In this document: one piece after another, positions 55,703-63,136 of the stretch | Layout of the letters: each line of letters opens with the position of its first letter | How positions within the stretch are numbered: position 1 is the stretch's first letter | Origin: Bradyrhizobium sp. AZCC 1719 | Lineage (GTDB): Bacteria > Pseudomonadota > Alphaproteobacteria > Rhizobiales > Xanthobacteraceae | Assembly: GCF_036924525.1 (NCBI RefSeq) | Contig: NZ_JAZHRU010000001.1 | Coordinates: 3,997,001 to 4,061,000, forward strand | DNA length: 64,000 nt | Direction of reading: 5' to 3' | Translations under genes and position numbers: made by a program | Notes under the pieces: generated by a model | The model's input: only the letters and a program-made list of their open reading frames with translations | Databases searched by the model: none | What the model was told of the DNA's origin: nothing

Positions 55703-56200
55703 TTACAGCGAACGGCTGACCGAGAGCGGGGTGATGTTGCGTGGTCCCGGCGCGGCCCGTTGTCCCGAAGCCGTATAGGTATTCGGAATGTTCTTGCGCT
55801 GGATCTCGGCGTTGACGCCGCGCACGATGCCCTCCGACACCGCGTGCGCGGTCGCAAGCACGGTGAGATTGATCTGCAGCATCGCGCGGAAGGTGTCGTG
55901 ATGGCGGCGCAACGTCGTCAGCAATTCCGGCGATACCTGCGCCAGATATTTTTGCGCGTTCTTCAGATTCTCGACCGCGACCATGTAGCGGCGTGACAGC
56001 TCGCCCTTTTGCTCTTCCAGCCGTATCGCCTCGCGCACGTTGCCGGCGCGAACCAGTTCGGTTTCGCGCTCGATGATGCCGAGCAGGCCGCTCATCACGT
56101 CCATCAGTTCTTCCGCGAGCTTGCGCGCCTCGGTCGGCGTGGAGATCGCTCTTGCTGGCGCGGGGGCCGGTGCGGGCCTGGCCTGAGGATGCTGATTCAT
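55703..56200 (-). CDS. FlgN-like flagellar protein
   Basis: This 165-residue helical protein starts with a short Pro/Ala-rich segment, then helices TEARKLAEELMDVMSGLLGIIERETELVRAGNVREAIRLEEQKGELSRRYM, which resemble FlgN chaperones for FlgK and FlgL. The hook-associated genes flgK and flgL are in the same cluster, and the gene directly follows flgJ with a 19-base gap in the flgI-flgJ operon. The chaperone identification is from fold pattern and context. A ribosome binding site AAGGAA lies just upstream of the ATG at 56200. Confidence 0.65.
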   Translation of the reverse strand: MNQHPQARPAPAPAPARAISTPTEARKLAEELMDVMSGLLGIIERETELVRAGNVREAIRLEEQKGELSRRYMVAVENLKNAQKYLAQVSPELLTTLRRHHDTFRAMLQINLTVLATAHAVSEGIVRGVNAEIQRKNIPNTYTASGQRAAPGPRNITPLSVSRSL

Positions 56201-56219
56201 GTCGGGGGGTTCCTTTGGA

Positions 56220-56558
56220 TCAGCCGACGCGGTTGGCTTGCTGGAGGATCAAGGTGCGGAAGACATCGTTGGAGATACCGATGCCGCCGGACTTGGCGAA
56301 GGATTTCGAATACTCATCCGTCAGCATCGAGCGCCAGACGCCGGTGCCGGTCGTGTCACCGAACGGCCCTTCGCCTTTGACGCCGGTGGTCATCTGCGAA
56401 AACATCGTGTTGAGGAACATCGCCTCGAACTCCTCGGCCTTGGCGCGCGTCTTTTTCTGCGCTTCCGGCGAAATCTTGGTCAGGGCGTCGGCAAGCAGCG
56501 GGTCCTTGCGGCCGTTGATCAGCGAGGTCTTGTCGTAGGGATTGGCGATGCCGTTCAT
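56220..56558 (-). CDS. flgJ: FlgJ-like rod-binding protein, N-terminal domain only
   Basis: The 112-residue protein matches the rod-capping part of FlgJ (motif KAEEFEAMFLNTMFSQMTTGV and the C-terminal SKSFAKSGGIGISNDVFRTLIL). The muramidase domain found in E. coli FlgJ is absent, which is usual in alphaproteobacteria; a separate lytic enzyme is expected elsewhere. Its ATG (56558-56556) overlaps the flgI stop codon (TGATG), so the two are translationally coupled. It helps rod assembly in the periplasm. Confidence 0.85.
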   Translation of the reverse strand: MNGIANPYDKTSLINGRKDPLLADALTKISPEAQKKTRAKAEEFEAMFLNTMFSQMTTGVKGEGPFGDTTGTGVWRSMLTDEYSKSFAKSGGIGISNDVFRTLILQQANRVG

Positions 56559-57682
56559 CACATCACCTCGATATCGGCCTGGATCGCGCCGGCGGCCTTG
56601 ATCGCCTGCAGGATGCCGATCAGGTCGCGTGGGCCGATGCCGAGACCATTTAGGCCGTCGACGAGTTGCTGCAGCGAGACGCCGTCCTTCACGACCGCGA
56701 ATTTCTTGCCGTCCTCGGAGACGCTGACGCCGGTGCGCGGCGTGACGACAGTTCGGCCGCGCGACAGCGGATTGGGCTGGCTGACCTGCGGGCTTTCGGA
56801 AATTGTCACGGTAAGATTGCCTTGCGCCACCGCCACGGTGGCGACGCGAACGTCCCGCCCCATCACGATGATGCCGGAACGTTCGTCTATGACGATCTTG
56901 GCGGCGAGATCGGGGTCGACCTGCAATTGCTCGATCTCGGTAAGAAAGGCGACGACGTTGCCCTTGAATTCGGCGGGGATCGCCAACTGCACCGTGGAGG
57001 GGTCGATCGGCTCGGCAGTCTTGACGCCGAGGAAGTCGTTGACGGCCGCCGCGATGCGTTTGGCGGTGGTGAAGTCGGCGTTGCGCAGCGCGAGCCGCAC
57101 ATTCGGCAGGCGATTGAGCGCGAATTCGATCTCGCGCTCGATGATGGCGCCGTTGGCGATGCGGCCGACGGTGGGCACGCCGCGCACGATCTTGGCGGCT
57201 TCGCCTTCGGCCTGGAAACCCGAGATCGCCAGCGAGCCCTGGGCTACCGCATAGACGTTGCCGTCGGCGCCGAGCAGGGGGGTGACGAGCAGGGTGCCGC
57301 CCTGCAGATTCTTGGCGTCGCCGAGCGCGGAGACCGTGACGTCCATCCGCGTGCCCTGGGTGCCGAAGGCCGGCAGATTGCCGGTGACCATGACGGCGGC
57401 GACGTTGCCGGTGCGGATGGTGGCGCCGCGGATGTTGACGCCCATGCGCTCCAGCATCGCCTGCAGCGACTGCTTGGTGAAGGGGATGTTGTTCAGCGTG
57501 TCGCCGGTGCCGTTGAGGCCGACGACGAGGCCGTAACCGATCAACTGGTTCTGTCGCACGCCTTCGATATTGGCGAGATCCTTGATCCGCGACGTCGCGC
57601 CCGCGGACGAGGGCGATAGCGCCAGCGCCAGCAGCGCGGCGCAGGCCACCCAAATTACTCTTGCCGAACGGATGCCGGGCAT
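56558..57682 (-). CDS. flgI: Flagellar P-ring protein FlgI
   Basis: This 374-residue periplasmic protein has a signal peptide (MPGIRSARVIWVACAALLALALSPSSAGA) and the full FlgI sequence: RIKDLANIEGVRQNQLIGYGLVVGLNGTGD, the middle LLVTPLLGADGNVYAVAQG and the late RVATVAVAQGNLTVTI. It forms the P ring around the flagellar rod in the peptidoglycan. The ATG at 57682 follows GAGGGGAG; the frame stays open upstream to 57898 without support. It heads the flgI-flgJ-flgN-like operon and is divergent from fliX, with a good sigma-54 promoter between. Confidence 0.95.
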   Translation of the reverse strand: MPGIRSARVIWVACAALLALALSPSSAGATSRIKDLANIEGVRQNQLIGYGLVVGLNGTGDTLNNIPFTKQSLQAMLERMGVNIRGATIRTGNVAAVMVTGNLPAFGTQGTRMDVTVSALGDAKNLQGGTLLVTPLLGADGNVYAVAQGSLAISGFQAEGEAAKIVRGVPTVGRIANGAIIEREIEFALNRLPNVRLALRNADFTTAKRIAAAVNDFLGVKTAEPIDPSTVQLAIPAEFKGNVVAFLTEIEQLQVDPDLAAKIVIDERSGIIVMGRDVRVATVAVAQGNLTVTISESPQVSQPNPLSRGRTVVTPRTGVSVSEDGKKFAVVKDGVSLQQLVDGLNGLGIGPRDLIGILQAIKAAGAIQADIEVM

Positions 57683-57753
57683 CCTGTGCTCCCCTCGAGG
57701 TCTTCCACCGGACCGCAGGCGCCACTCCCATGACGACGGTCCGGCATTAACTA

Positions 57754-57769
57754 TGCGAGCGCCGTGCCA
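57754..57769 (-). promoter_or_regulatory. Sigma-54 promoter of flgI
   Basis: On the minus strand TGGCACGGCGCTCGCA gives GG-N10-GC spacing and a perfect TGGCACG -24 element; the -12 differs by one base (TCGC for TTGC). It lies about 72 bases upstream of the flgI ATG. With the site before flgE it indicates RpoN control of this flagellar set. Confidence 0.65.
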
Positions 57770-57897
57770 CACCGCATTTCCGATGCAATGCATTGATATT
57801 GCTGGGTCTTCGTCGGAGGCGCGAGGTCGCGGCGGCTTCACCACGATGGGCGAAACTGCCGCATGTCGGCAGATTTTGCCGGGCCGTTTACGCGTCA

Positions 57898-57905
57898 TTA
57901 ACCAT
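57898..57905 (+). promoter_or_regulatory. Candidate CtrA 8-mer (TTAACCAT) before fliX
   Basis: TTAACCAT is the short CtrA motif described for Caulobacter promoters. It lies 43 bases upstream of the fliX start codon. In Caulobacter fliX is a CtrA-dependent class II gene, so position and gene agree. Confidence 0.45.
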
Positions 57906-57948
57906 AAGAAGGCGAAGGTCGCTCTATTCTCAGGGCGAGATCACCACG

Positions 57949-58362
57949 ATGCGCATCTACGGACCGAACGGCACCACGCTTGGATCGCCCGCAAGTCATA
58001 CGCGGCGAACCAGTTCGACCGGCTTCTCGCTGCCGGAGACGCCGACCACGCCCGAGGAGCCGCGCGCGGCTGTGGCGCCCAAAGCCGCCGGCAACATCGA
58101 CGCGCTGCTCGCCCTGCAAGGTGTCGAGGATCCGACGGAGCGCCGCAAGCGTTCGGTAGCACGGGGCAGGGGCGCGCTCGACGTGCTCGACGAGCTCAAG
58201 ATCGGCTTGCTCTCCGGCAATCTCGATGCTTCTACGGTGAACCGGCTGCGCGATGCCGCTGCCAATCTGAAGTCGTCCTCCGGCGATCCCGGCCTCGATG
58301 CGGTGCTGGCCGAGATCGAGCTGCGCGTTGAAGTCGAACTGGCGAAGGCCGGGCGGTTCTAG
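57949..58362 (+). CDS. fliX: Flagellar assembly regulator FliX
   Basis: The 137-residue protein matches FliX, which in Caulobacter links early flagellar assembly to the sigma-54 activator FlbD. The N terminus MRIYGPNGTTLGSPASHTRR and the C-terminal helix pattern LDVLDELKIGLLSGNLDASTVNRL and LDAVLAEIELRVEVELAK are characteristic. The start at 57949 is the first good ATG; an open frame goes back to 57793 but overlaps the CtrA motif. The sigma-54 promoters at flgE and flgI agree with the role of FliX. Confidence 0.9.
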   Translation: MRIYGPNGTTLGSPASHTRRTSSTGFSLPETPTTPEEPRAAVAPKAAGNIDALLALQGVEDPTERRKRSVARGRGALDVLDELKIGLLSGNLDASTVNRLRDAAANLKSSSGDPGLDAVLAEIELRVEVELAKAGRF

Positions 58363-58365
58363 CTC

Positions 58366-58482
58366 CTGATGTCATTTCCGGGCTGGCCGGGCAACCCATT
58401 ATTCCAGAGACGTTCGTGCTCGACCGAAAGGCCGCGACGTATTGGATGCCCCGCTTGAAGCGAGGCATGACGGCGGTGGATT
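58366..58482. repeat. Degenerate interspersed repeat after fliX
   Basis: The sequence contains GTCATTTCCGGGCT near the left end, and near the right end GGATGCCCCGCTTGAAGCG followed by AGGCATGACGG, the arms of a common palindrome in Bradyrhizobium gaps. The copy is poor, and the hairpin not well formed. Confidence 0.35.
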
Positions 58483-58485
58483 GAT

Positions 58486-58872
58486 TCACGCCGCCATATC
58501 CTTGCGCGCCGCGTCGTAACGGCGCTGCGCGTTCAGCACCTCCTTCAGGTTCTTCTCCGCCCAGTCCCGCAACGGATCGACCGCGTCGGCGAGCGTCGCG
58601 CCGAGCGGTGTGATCGAATACTCCACCGTGACCGGCACGGTCGCGATCGCGCGGCGTTTGATTAATCCGTCGCGTTCGAGCGATTTGAGAACCTGGCTCA
58701 GCATCTTCTGCGAGATGCCTTCAATGGTGCGGCGTAACGCATTGAAACGCATCGGCTCGTGCCTGATGAGAAGCAGGATGAGTACGGCCCATTTGTCACC
58801 GACGCGATCGAGAATCTGCCGCGTCGGGCATTGAGCCGAATAGGCGTTCGGGGTTTTGGCGCTGGCTTTCAC
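58486..58872 (-). CDS. HxlR-type transcriptional regulator
   Basis: The 128-residue winged-helix protein matches HxlR. The N-terminal Cys in QCPTRQILDRVGDKWAVLILLLI (Cys at residue 15, typical of redox or aldehyde-sensing members), the middle RFNALRRTIEGISQKMLSQVLKSLERDGLI and VEYSITPLGATLADAV are present. HxlR-type proteins bind as dimers, often to a palindromic site next to their own gene. It is divergent from an NAD(P)-binding oxidoreductase gene, so that gene is the expected target. The first ATG at 58872 is used. Confidence 0.9.
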   Translation of the reverse strand: MKASAKTPNAYSAQCPTRQILDRVGDKWAVLILLLIRHEPMRFNALRRTIEGISQKMLSQVLKSLERDGLIKRRAIATVPVTVEYSITPLGATLADAVDPLRDWAEKNLKEVLNAQRRYDAARKDMAA

Positions 58873-58893
58873 GGCGGTTACTCCGGCGTAATC

Positions 58894-58948
58894 AGGTGAC
58901 CCAAAAGTGCTCTCTTAACACTTACATTCATTTCGCTATCTAGTCACC
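58894..58948. promoter_or_regulatory. Candidate HxlR operator (nested inverted repeats)
   Basis: In the divergent gap, GGTGAC (about 58895-58900) and GTCACC (58943-58948) form an outer inverted pair, and AAGTG (58905-58909) with CACTT (58919-58923) an inner pair. The two pairs are not concentric. HxlR family regulators commonly act from such dyads between divergent genes. Confidence 0.35.
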
Positions 58949-58986
58949 ATTGGATACCATATCCATCAACTCGCAGGGAGACCTCC

Positions 58987-59598
58987 ATGAAAATCGCCGT
59001 CATCGGGGCGTCCGGCAATGCCGGTTCGCGCATCACAGCCGAACTCGCCCGCCGCGGCCACACTGTGACCGCCATCGCTCGCCATCCCGAAAAGATCGCC
59101 GCCCAGGCCAACGTGACGCCCACCGCGGGCGATGCCATGGACCAAGCGGAACTGGCCCGGCTGCTCGCCGGTCATGATGCCGCGATCAGCTCGATCCACT
59201 TTCTCGCCAGCGACCCGGCCAAGCTGATCGGCGCTGCCAAGGATTCGAAGGTCGGCCGTTACCTCGTGGTCGGGGGCGCCGGCAGTCTTGAAGTGGCCCC
59301 GGGCGTTCGGCTGGTCACCACCCCGGGTTTTCCCGTGGCATACAAGGCGGAAGCCGAGAAGGGCGCCGCCTTCCTCGATCTGCTCCGAGCCGAGAAGGAA
59401 CTCAACTGGACCTTCCTGTCGCCCTCCGCCCTATTCACCGCCGGCGAGCGAACTGGCAAGTTCCGTCTCGGGACCGACCAGCTTTTGACCGCTGCCGACG
59501 GCAAAAGTTCGATTTCCTTCGAGGATTTCGCAGTTGCACTCGCCGACGAGATCGAGCGTCCCGCCCATATCCGCCAGCGCTTCACGGTCGGCTACTAG
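58987..59598 (+). CDS. NAD(P)-binding oxidoreductase (YwnB/atypical SDR-like)
   Basis: The 203-residue protein has the Rossmann motif MKIAVIGASGNAGSRITAELARRG and the segment LVVGGAGSLEVAPGVRLV, typical of the NAD(P)H-binding SDR-atypical family that includes YwnB and NmrA-like proteins. The C-terminal half with ISFEDFAVALADEIERPAHIRQRFTVGY is the usual end. The enzyme is likely a small reductase of unknown substrate, often controlled by an HxlR regulator as here. The ATG at 58987 follows GGGAGA. Confidence 0.85.
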   Translation: MKIAVIGASGNAGSRITAELARRGHTVTAIARHPEKIAAQANVTPTAGDAMDQAELARLLAGHDAAISSIHFLASDPAKLIGAAKDSKVGRYLVVGGAGSLEVAPGVRLVTTPGFPVAYKAEAEKGAAFLDLLRAEKELNWTFLSPSALFTAGERTGKFRLGTDQLLTAADGKSSISFEDFAVALADEIERPAHIRQRFTVGY

Positions 59599-59634
59599 GC
59601 GCTAGGTGGTCCCGATAACTTTGCCTGTGCAAGG

Positions 59635-59657
59635 CCTTGGGGGAGGTACCCCCAAGG
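59635..59657 (+). promoter_or_regulatory. Hairpin upstream of dksA
   Basis: CCTTGGGGG (59635-59643) and CCCCCAAGG (59649-59657) form a perfect 9-bp stem with an AGGTA loop, 37 bases after the reductase stop codon. It has no T run, so it may be a partial terminator or a regulatory stem. Confidence 0.4.
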
Positions 59658-59669
59658 AGACGGCCTATA

Positions 59670-59698
59670 TTGTCTGTCACAACCCGCCGCTATATAAG
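59670..59698 (+). promoter_or_regulatory. Candidate sigma-70 promoter of dksA
   Basis: TTGTCT at 59670-59675 and TATAAG at 59693-59698 with a 17-base spacer would place a start site near 59705, about 50 bases upstream of the dksA start codon. The region is AT-richer than the surroundings. Confidence 0.35.
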
Positions 59699-59753
59699 GC
59701 CCGCGCGGACGGACAATTTTCCGCCCCGCCTTGCACGTGAAGATGGGCTGGCC

Positions 59754-60164
59754 TTGGAAAAGTTGAAGAATTATCGACCCTCCGAAAAAGAGCCTTTCAT
59801 GAACGACCGCCAGCGCGAGTATTTTCGCGCCAAGCTGCTGGCGTGGAAGGACGAGATCCTGAGGGAATCGAAGATCACTCTGCAGACCCTTCAGGAAGAG
59901 AACGTCAATCATCCGGATCTCGCTGATCGCGCCTCTTCCGAAACCGATCGCGCCATCGAACTGCGCGCCCGCGACCGCCAGCGCAAATTGATCTCCAAGA
60001 TCGACGCGGCGCTGCAACGCATCGAGGACAACACCTACGGCTATTGCGAGGAGACCGGTGAACCGATCTCGCTCAAGCGGCTGGAGGCTCGCCCCATTGC
60101 AACGCTGTCGGTGGAAGCGCAGGAACGTCACGAGAAGCGCGAGAAGGTTTATCGGGACGAGTAG
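59754..60164 (+). CDS. dksA: RNA polymerase-binding protein DksA (low-cysteine type)
   Basis: The product matches alphaproteobacterial DksA, which binds the RNA polymerase secondary channel and acts with ppGpp. The coiled-coil tip region HPDLADRASSETDRAIELRARDRQRKLISKID contains the acidic tip pattern, and the C-terminal part has DNTYGYCEETGEPISLKRLEARPIATLSVEAQERHEKRE. Only one Cys of the canonical four remains, so a classic zinc finger cannot form. The TTG at 59754 (136 residues) is preferred because KNYRPSEKEPFMNDRQREYF matches conserved upstream sequence in DksA; the ATG at 59799 (121 residues) is the alternative. The following gene is a hydratase after 69 bases. Confidence 0.85.
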   Translation: MEKLKNYRPSEKEPFMNDRQREYFRAKLLAWKDEILRESKITLQTLQEENVNHPDLADRASSETDRAIELRARDRQRKLISKIDAALQRIEDNTYGYCEETGEPISLKRLEARPIATLSVEAQERHEKREKVYRDE

Positions 60165-60178
60165 GACAGGGCCTGGCG

Positions 60179-60201
60179 GCTGACCGCGACGGGCGGTCAG
60201 C
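60179..60201 (+). terminator. Weak hairpin after dksA
   Basis: A 9-bp stem, GCTGACCGC (60179-60187) with GCGGTCAGC (60193-60201), follows the dksA stop by 14 bases. There is no T run, so if it ends transcription it does so poorly. Confidence 0.35.
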
Positions 60202-60233
60202 GCTGCAGGCTGCAACCATGAAAGCCGCCGCTG

Positions 60234-61019
60234 ATGGACAAGATTCTCGCGGCCGCACAGAACATCGCTACCGCCCGCCGCAATCGCGCGCCGCTGGCCG
60301 CGCTGCCGCCTGAGCTAGCGCCTGCCGATGAAGCCGAAGGCTATCAGATCCAACGCGCCGTCCACGATCTGCTGCTGCCGCAGACCGGCGCGCTGGTCGG
60401 CTACAAGATCGGCTGCACCAGTCCGGTGATGCAGGAATATCTCGACATTCCCCATCCTTGCGGCGGTGGCGTGTTCGCCAAGGGCGTGCATGACTCCGGC
60501 GCCAAGCTGCGCTTCGGCGATTACGTCCGCGTCGGCGTCGAATGCGAGATCGCGGTGCGGCTGGCACGTAGCCTCGCGCCGTCAGAAGCCCCGTTCACCG
60601 CGGAGTGGGTGATGGAGGCAATCGAGGCGTATCACCCAGCAATCGAGATCGTCGACGACCGGTACGTCAAATGGGAGACGATGGGCGCGCCGACGCTGGT
60701 CGCGGACGATTTCTTCGCCGCCGGCTGCGTGCTCGGCAAAGCGGTGGCGCGCACCAAGGCGCCGGACCTGCTCAAGGCCAAGGGCCGTGCCGTTGTCAAC
60801 GGCAAGGAGGCCGGCCGCGGCACCGGCGCCGACGTGCTCGGCGACCCCCACAACGCGCTGGCCTGGCTTGCCAACCATCTCGCCGAAGAGGGCGTGGGGC
60901 TGCATGCCGGGCAGATCGTTCTCACCGGCAGCCTCGTGAAAACCGTGTGGCTCGACCAGGGCGACGCCGTCAAAATGGAGCTCGACGGTTTGGGCATAGC
61001 GGAAGCCAAATTCACATGA
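60234..61019 (+). CDS. 2-keto-4-pentenoate hydratase-like protein (MhpD/FAH family)
   Basis: The 261-residue enzyme belongs to the fumarylacetoacetate hydrolase superfamily, hydratase branch (MhpD, HpcG). The motif GYKIGCTSPVMQEYLDI is near residues 56-72, the metal-binding stretch VECEIAVRLARSL near 103, and IEAYHPAIEIVDDRY near 128. Hydratases add water to 2-hydroxypenta-2,4-dienoate in aromatic ring degradation. No ring-cleavage genes are nearby, so the substrate is open. The next gene starts one base after the stop region (TGA at 61017-61019, ATG at 61021), so the two are probably cotranslated. Confidence 0.85.
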   Translation: MDKILAAAQNIATARRNRAPLAALPPELAPADEAEGYQIQRAVHDLLLPQTGALVGYKIGCTSPVMQEYLDIPHPCGGGVFAKGVHDSGAKLRFGDYVRVGVECEIAVRLARSLAPSEAPFTAEWVMEAIEAYHPAIEIVDDRYVKWETMGAPTLVADDFFAAGCVLGKAVARTKAPDLLKAKGRAVVNGKEAGRGTGADVLGDPHNALAWLANHLAEEGVGLHAGQIVLTGSLVKTVWLDQGDAVKMELDGLGIAEAKFT

Positions 61020-61020
61020 A

Positions 61021-61842
61021 ATGACAGCAATGGCTGAGAGCGTTCCGTCGGTTCTCGAATCCGAAGCGAGAGGCGAAATCGCAGACATCTATGCCGACAT
61101 CCGCAAGGTGCTCGGCACCAGCGTGGTCAACCTGATCTGGCGCAACCTCGCGACCATGCCGGGTGCGCTGGAATGGACGTGGGCGACCGTGCGACCGCTC
61201 TATCTCGGTGACGCGCCATTGCACGCCGAAGCCGTCAGGCGAACGATCGCGCTGCCGGATTGGCCTGGCTTCTCCATCGACACCTTGCTTGCCGCCGGTG
61301 TGGACGAGGCCGAACGCGCACTGATTCGTGACGTGCTCGACAGCTATCAATATACCAATGCGCTCGCGCTCGTCGTGCTCTCGGCGTTGCTGGCGCATTA
61401 CGAGCCGCCCCCGGCCGATGCTGTGACGGCCGTCGATATGGCGCCAACGGCGCCCGGCACAAAAATTCCGGAGCTGCCGCCGATGGAGGCGCTGGACCCC
61501 GAGGTGGCGGCGCTGGTCGCCGAATTGAATTCCTTTGGAGAGGACACCGAACCGCAACTGATTGCGAGTATGTACCGGCACCTGGCGTACTGGCCGTCCT
61601 ATCTGGCGCTGGTGCGAACAATGCTGGCGCCACTGCAGTGGGAAGGGCGGCTGAACGCGCTGACGCTTTCGACTCGCGCGCTCGGGCGCGCGCATGGTGC
61701 GACTCTCGCAAAGCAACTGAAGCCGGCGCCGCCGCCGGATACGCTCAAACCCGCACTCGTCTCCTGCCGCCTGTTCGTCGAACATCCGATCGCGCGGATG
61801 ACAGGGCTCTGCGCCCTGATCCGGCGCGCGACGCCGGAGTGA
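61021..61842 (+). CDS. DehI-like (haloacid dehalogenase type I) family protein
   Basis: The 273-residue protein consists of two similar halves. In the first half VVNLIWRNLATMPGALEWTWATVRPLY and in the second LIASMYRHLAYWPSYLALVRTMLAPL share the pattern YRHLAxxPxxLxxxxxxxxPL. This pseudo-dimer arrangement is that of group I 2-haloacid dehalogenases (DehI). Many relatives without known dehalogenase activity occur in Bradyrhizobium. The active-site Asp of DehI cannot be identified with certainty here. It starts one base after the hydratase stop, so it probably acts with that enzyme. An alternative ATG exists at 61030. Confidence 0.6.
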   Translation: MTAMAESVPSVLESEARGEIADIYADIRKVLGTSVVNLIWRNLATMPGALEWTWATVRPLYLGDAPLHAEAVRRTIALPDWPGFSIDTLLAAGVDEAERALIRDVLDSYQYTNALALVVLSALLAHYEPPPADAVTAVDMAPTAPGTKIPELPPMEALDPEVAALVAELNSFGEDTEPQLIASMYRHLAYWPSYLALVRTMLAPLQWEGRLNALTLSTRALGRAHGATLAKQLKPAPPPDTLKPALVSCRLFVEHPIARMTGLCALIRRATPE

Positions 61843-61846
61843 GGCA

Positions 61847-62275
61847 TCAGCCGTCGGAGCACTTCAACTCGGACTTATCCCAGAATGATTTGATTGCATT
61901 GAAGGGGACGGTGACCCGTTCCCGAGCCCCCCGCAATCGCAGCAGGACATCGAAGCGGTCATCCTTTACGTTCAACTGCTCGAAGTCACTCTGCAGGATG
62001 ATGGTCATATCGTCGGGATATTTCGTCTTGAGGCCGATCGATAGTTTCACGCCGTCGGCGCCAGTGCGAAACGTGAGATTGACAGGCCGCTGCTCCGAGG
62101 CGAGGCGGAGCGTCTCGGCAATCTTGGAGCGCGCCGTCGGCTTGCTGCACGGCTCGGCGAATGCAGGCGAGGCCGGAATCAGGATCACGAGGAAGAGAAG
62201 CAGCATGGCCCCACAAGAAATGGTCACACCCCGCACTTGCGGGGTAGCCACTACGCCGCGACCTGTCGTTTCCAT
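61847..62275 (-). CDS. Exported SspB-fold protein
   Basis: The 142-residue protein has a signal peptide: basic and polar residues 1-24, then LLLFLVILIPASPAFA, with cleavage expected before EPC. The mature part follows the pattern of the ClpXP adaptor SspB: VNLTFRTGADGVKLSIGLKTKYPDDMTI and the block RFDVLLRLRGARERVTVPFNAIKSFWD, which match the SspB substrate-binding fold. The ClpX-tethering tail of SspB is missing, replaced by a short end LKCSDG. Two Cys (one right after the signal, one near the C terminus) could form a disulfide, as expected in the periplasm. The ATG at 62275 is chosen because the shorter start at 62206 would lack positive charges. It is convergent with the DehI-like gene (four-base gap). 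Confidence 0.6.
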   Translation of the reverse strand: METTGRGVVATPQVRGVTISCGAMLLLFLVILIPASPAFAEPCSKPTARSKIAETLRLASEQRPVNLTFRTGADGVKLSIGLKTKYPDDMTIILQSDFEQLNVKDDRFDVLLRLRGARERVTVPFNAIKSFWDKSELKCSDG

Positions 62276-63033
62276 CACTGCGGTCTCTGGAATACTCGAG
62301 CGCCTGCTTCTCGGGCGAATGACAAATGGGTGTATGCTCGCGTCCCCGCGGCTTGCCGGGTCATGCTAACGGGTTCCCTCAAAAAAGAAAGAGGGCGCGG
62401 GAGCGCCAGATGCCCGCAGCACCCGCCGTCCGTGTGTATTGGTAGTAAGGATACGGTAATCATCGCAGTTGTGCCTATCACCGGCGGTGCGCTGCGCAAT
62501 GAGCCTAACGGCTTATATCGGGTTTTCCTCGGCCGTCTCCCCGGCCATGAATCCATCTTGCCATCGTCGTCGGCGAATTAATGGTTAATTGAAAACCTTG
62601 CCGGGCTCGAAGAACCGTCACCGCTCGTCCGCGCGGTTGCTCGCTCAGTTGATGCCGCCCTGCGACAAACTTGCGCACCCGAGGTGCCGCTACCGGCGGA
62701 GTCGCCATGAAGAACGGCGCAACGGGCAACACGACCAGCAATTCCAGGTCTTCATCCAGGACGCCAGCACGCAGGGCGCGGGGACTGCAGGCGCCGTGGA
62801 CAAGAAGGGCGATGCTACTTTCTCCCGCAGGAACCATGAAGAAGTAACGTTCGGGCGGGGAACGATTCTTGGTCGGGAAAATTATGCAATCGTGTTTTTG
62901 AACACGCGGCTACCCTTCAGGCTCTGGCGCGATCTTGCCCCCGAGAGGCGCCGGGGCCTGCTTTTTGGCTGACCAGTGGCCGATTCCACGCCGGGCGCTG
63001 TTTGATCGAACTGTTTGGCAAGCCGTATCGCTG
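62276..63033. other. 758-base region without a supported gene
   Basis: Overlapping open frames occur here on both strands (62237-62581 plus, 62505-62837 minus, 62589-62972 plus), but none has a good start site, sensible composition or recognisable family. A TTAACCAT sequence on the minus strand near 62577-62584 resembles the CtrA 8-mer but no gene is well placed for it. GC content is lower around 62440-62600. It may be old, decayed DNA. Confidence 0.4.
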
Positions 63034-63114
63034 TCACAGGCTGATGACGTATGCACTCATCGCCAGCAAAACGGCGACGCTGACAGCGATAATGATCAAG
63101 AAGAATTTTCCCAT
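63034..63114 (-). CDS. 26-residue single-helix membrane peptide
   Basis: The minus strand encodes a short peptide starting MGKFFLIIIAVSVAVLL and ending YVISL: a Lys near the N terminus followed by one continuous hydrophobic helix, typical of small inner-membrane proteins. GGCGGAGC lies just upstream of the ATG, and an EcfG-like promoter (63137-63161) is well placed. It is too short for standard gene finding. The function is not known; small membrane peptides of this sort often attach to larger membrane proteins during stress. Confidence 0.55.
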   Translation of the reverse strand: MGKFFLIIIAVSVAVLLAMSAYVISL

Positions 63115-63136
63115 TGCTCCGCCTTTCGCAGATCAC

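Noticed and set aside
62589..62972. 127-residue plus-strand open frame
   Set aside because: Arg-rich composition, no ribosome site, no family; overlaps an equally weak frame on the other strand.
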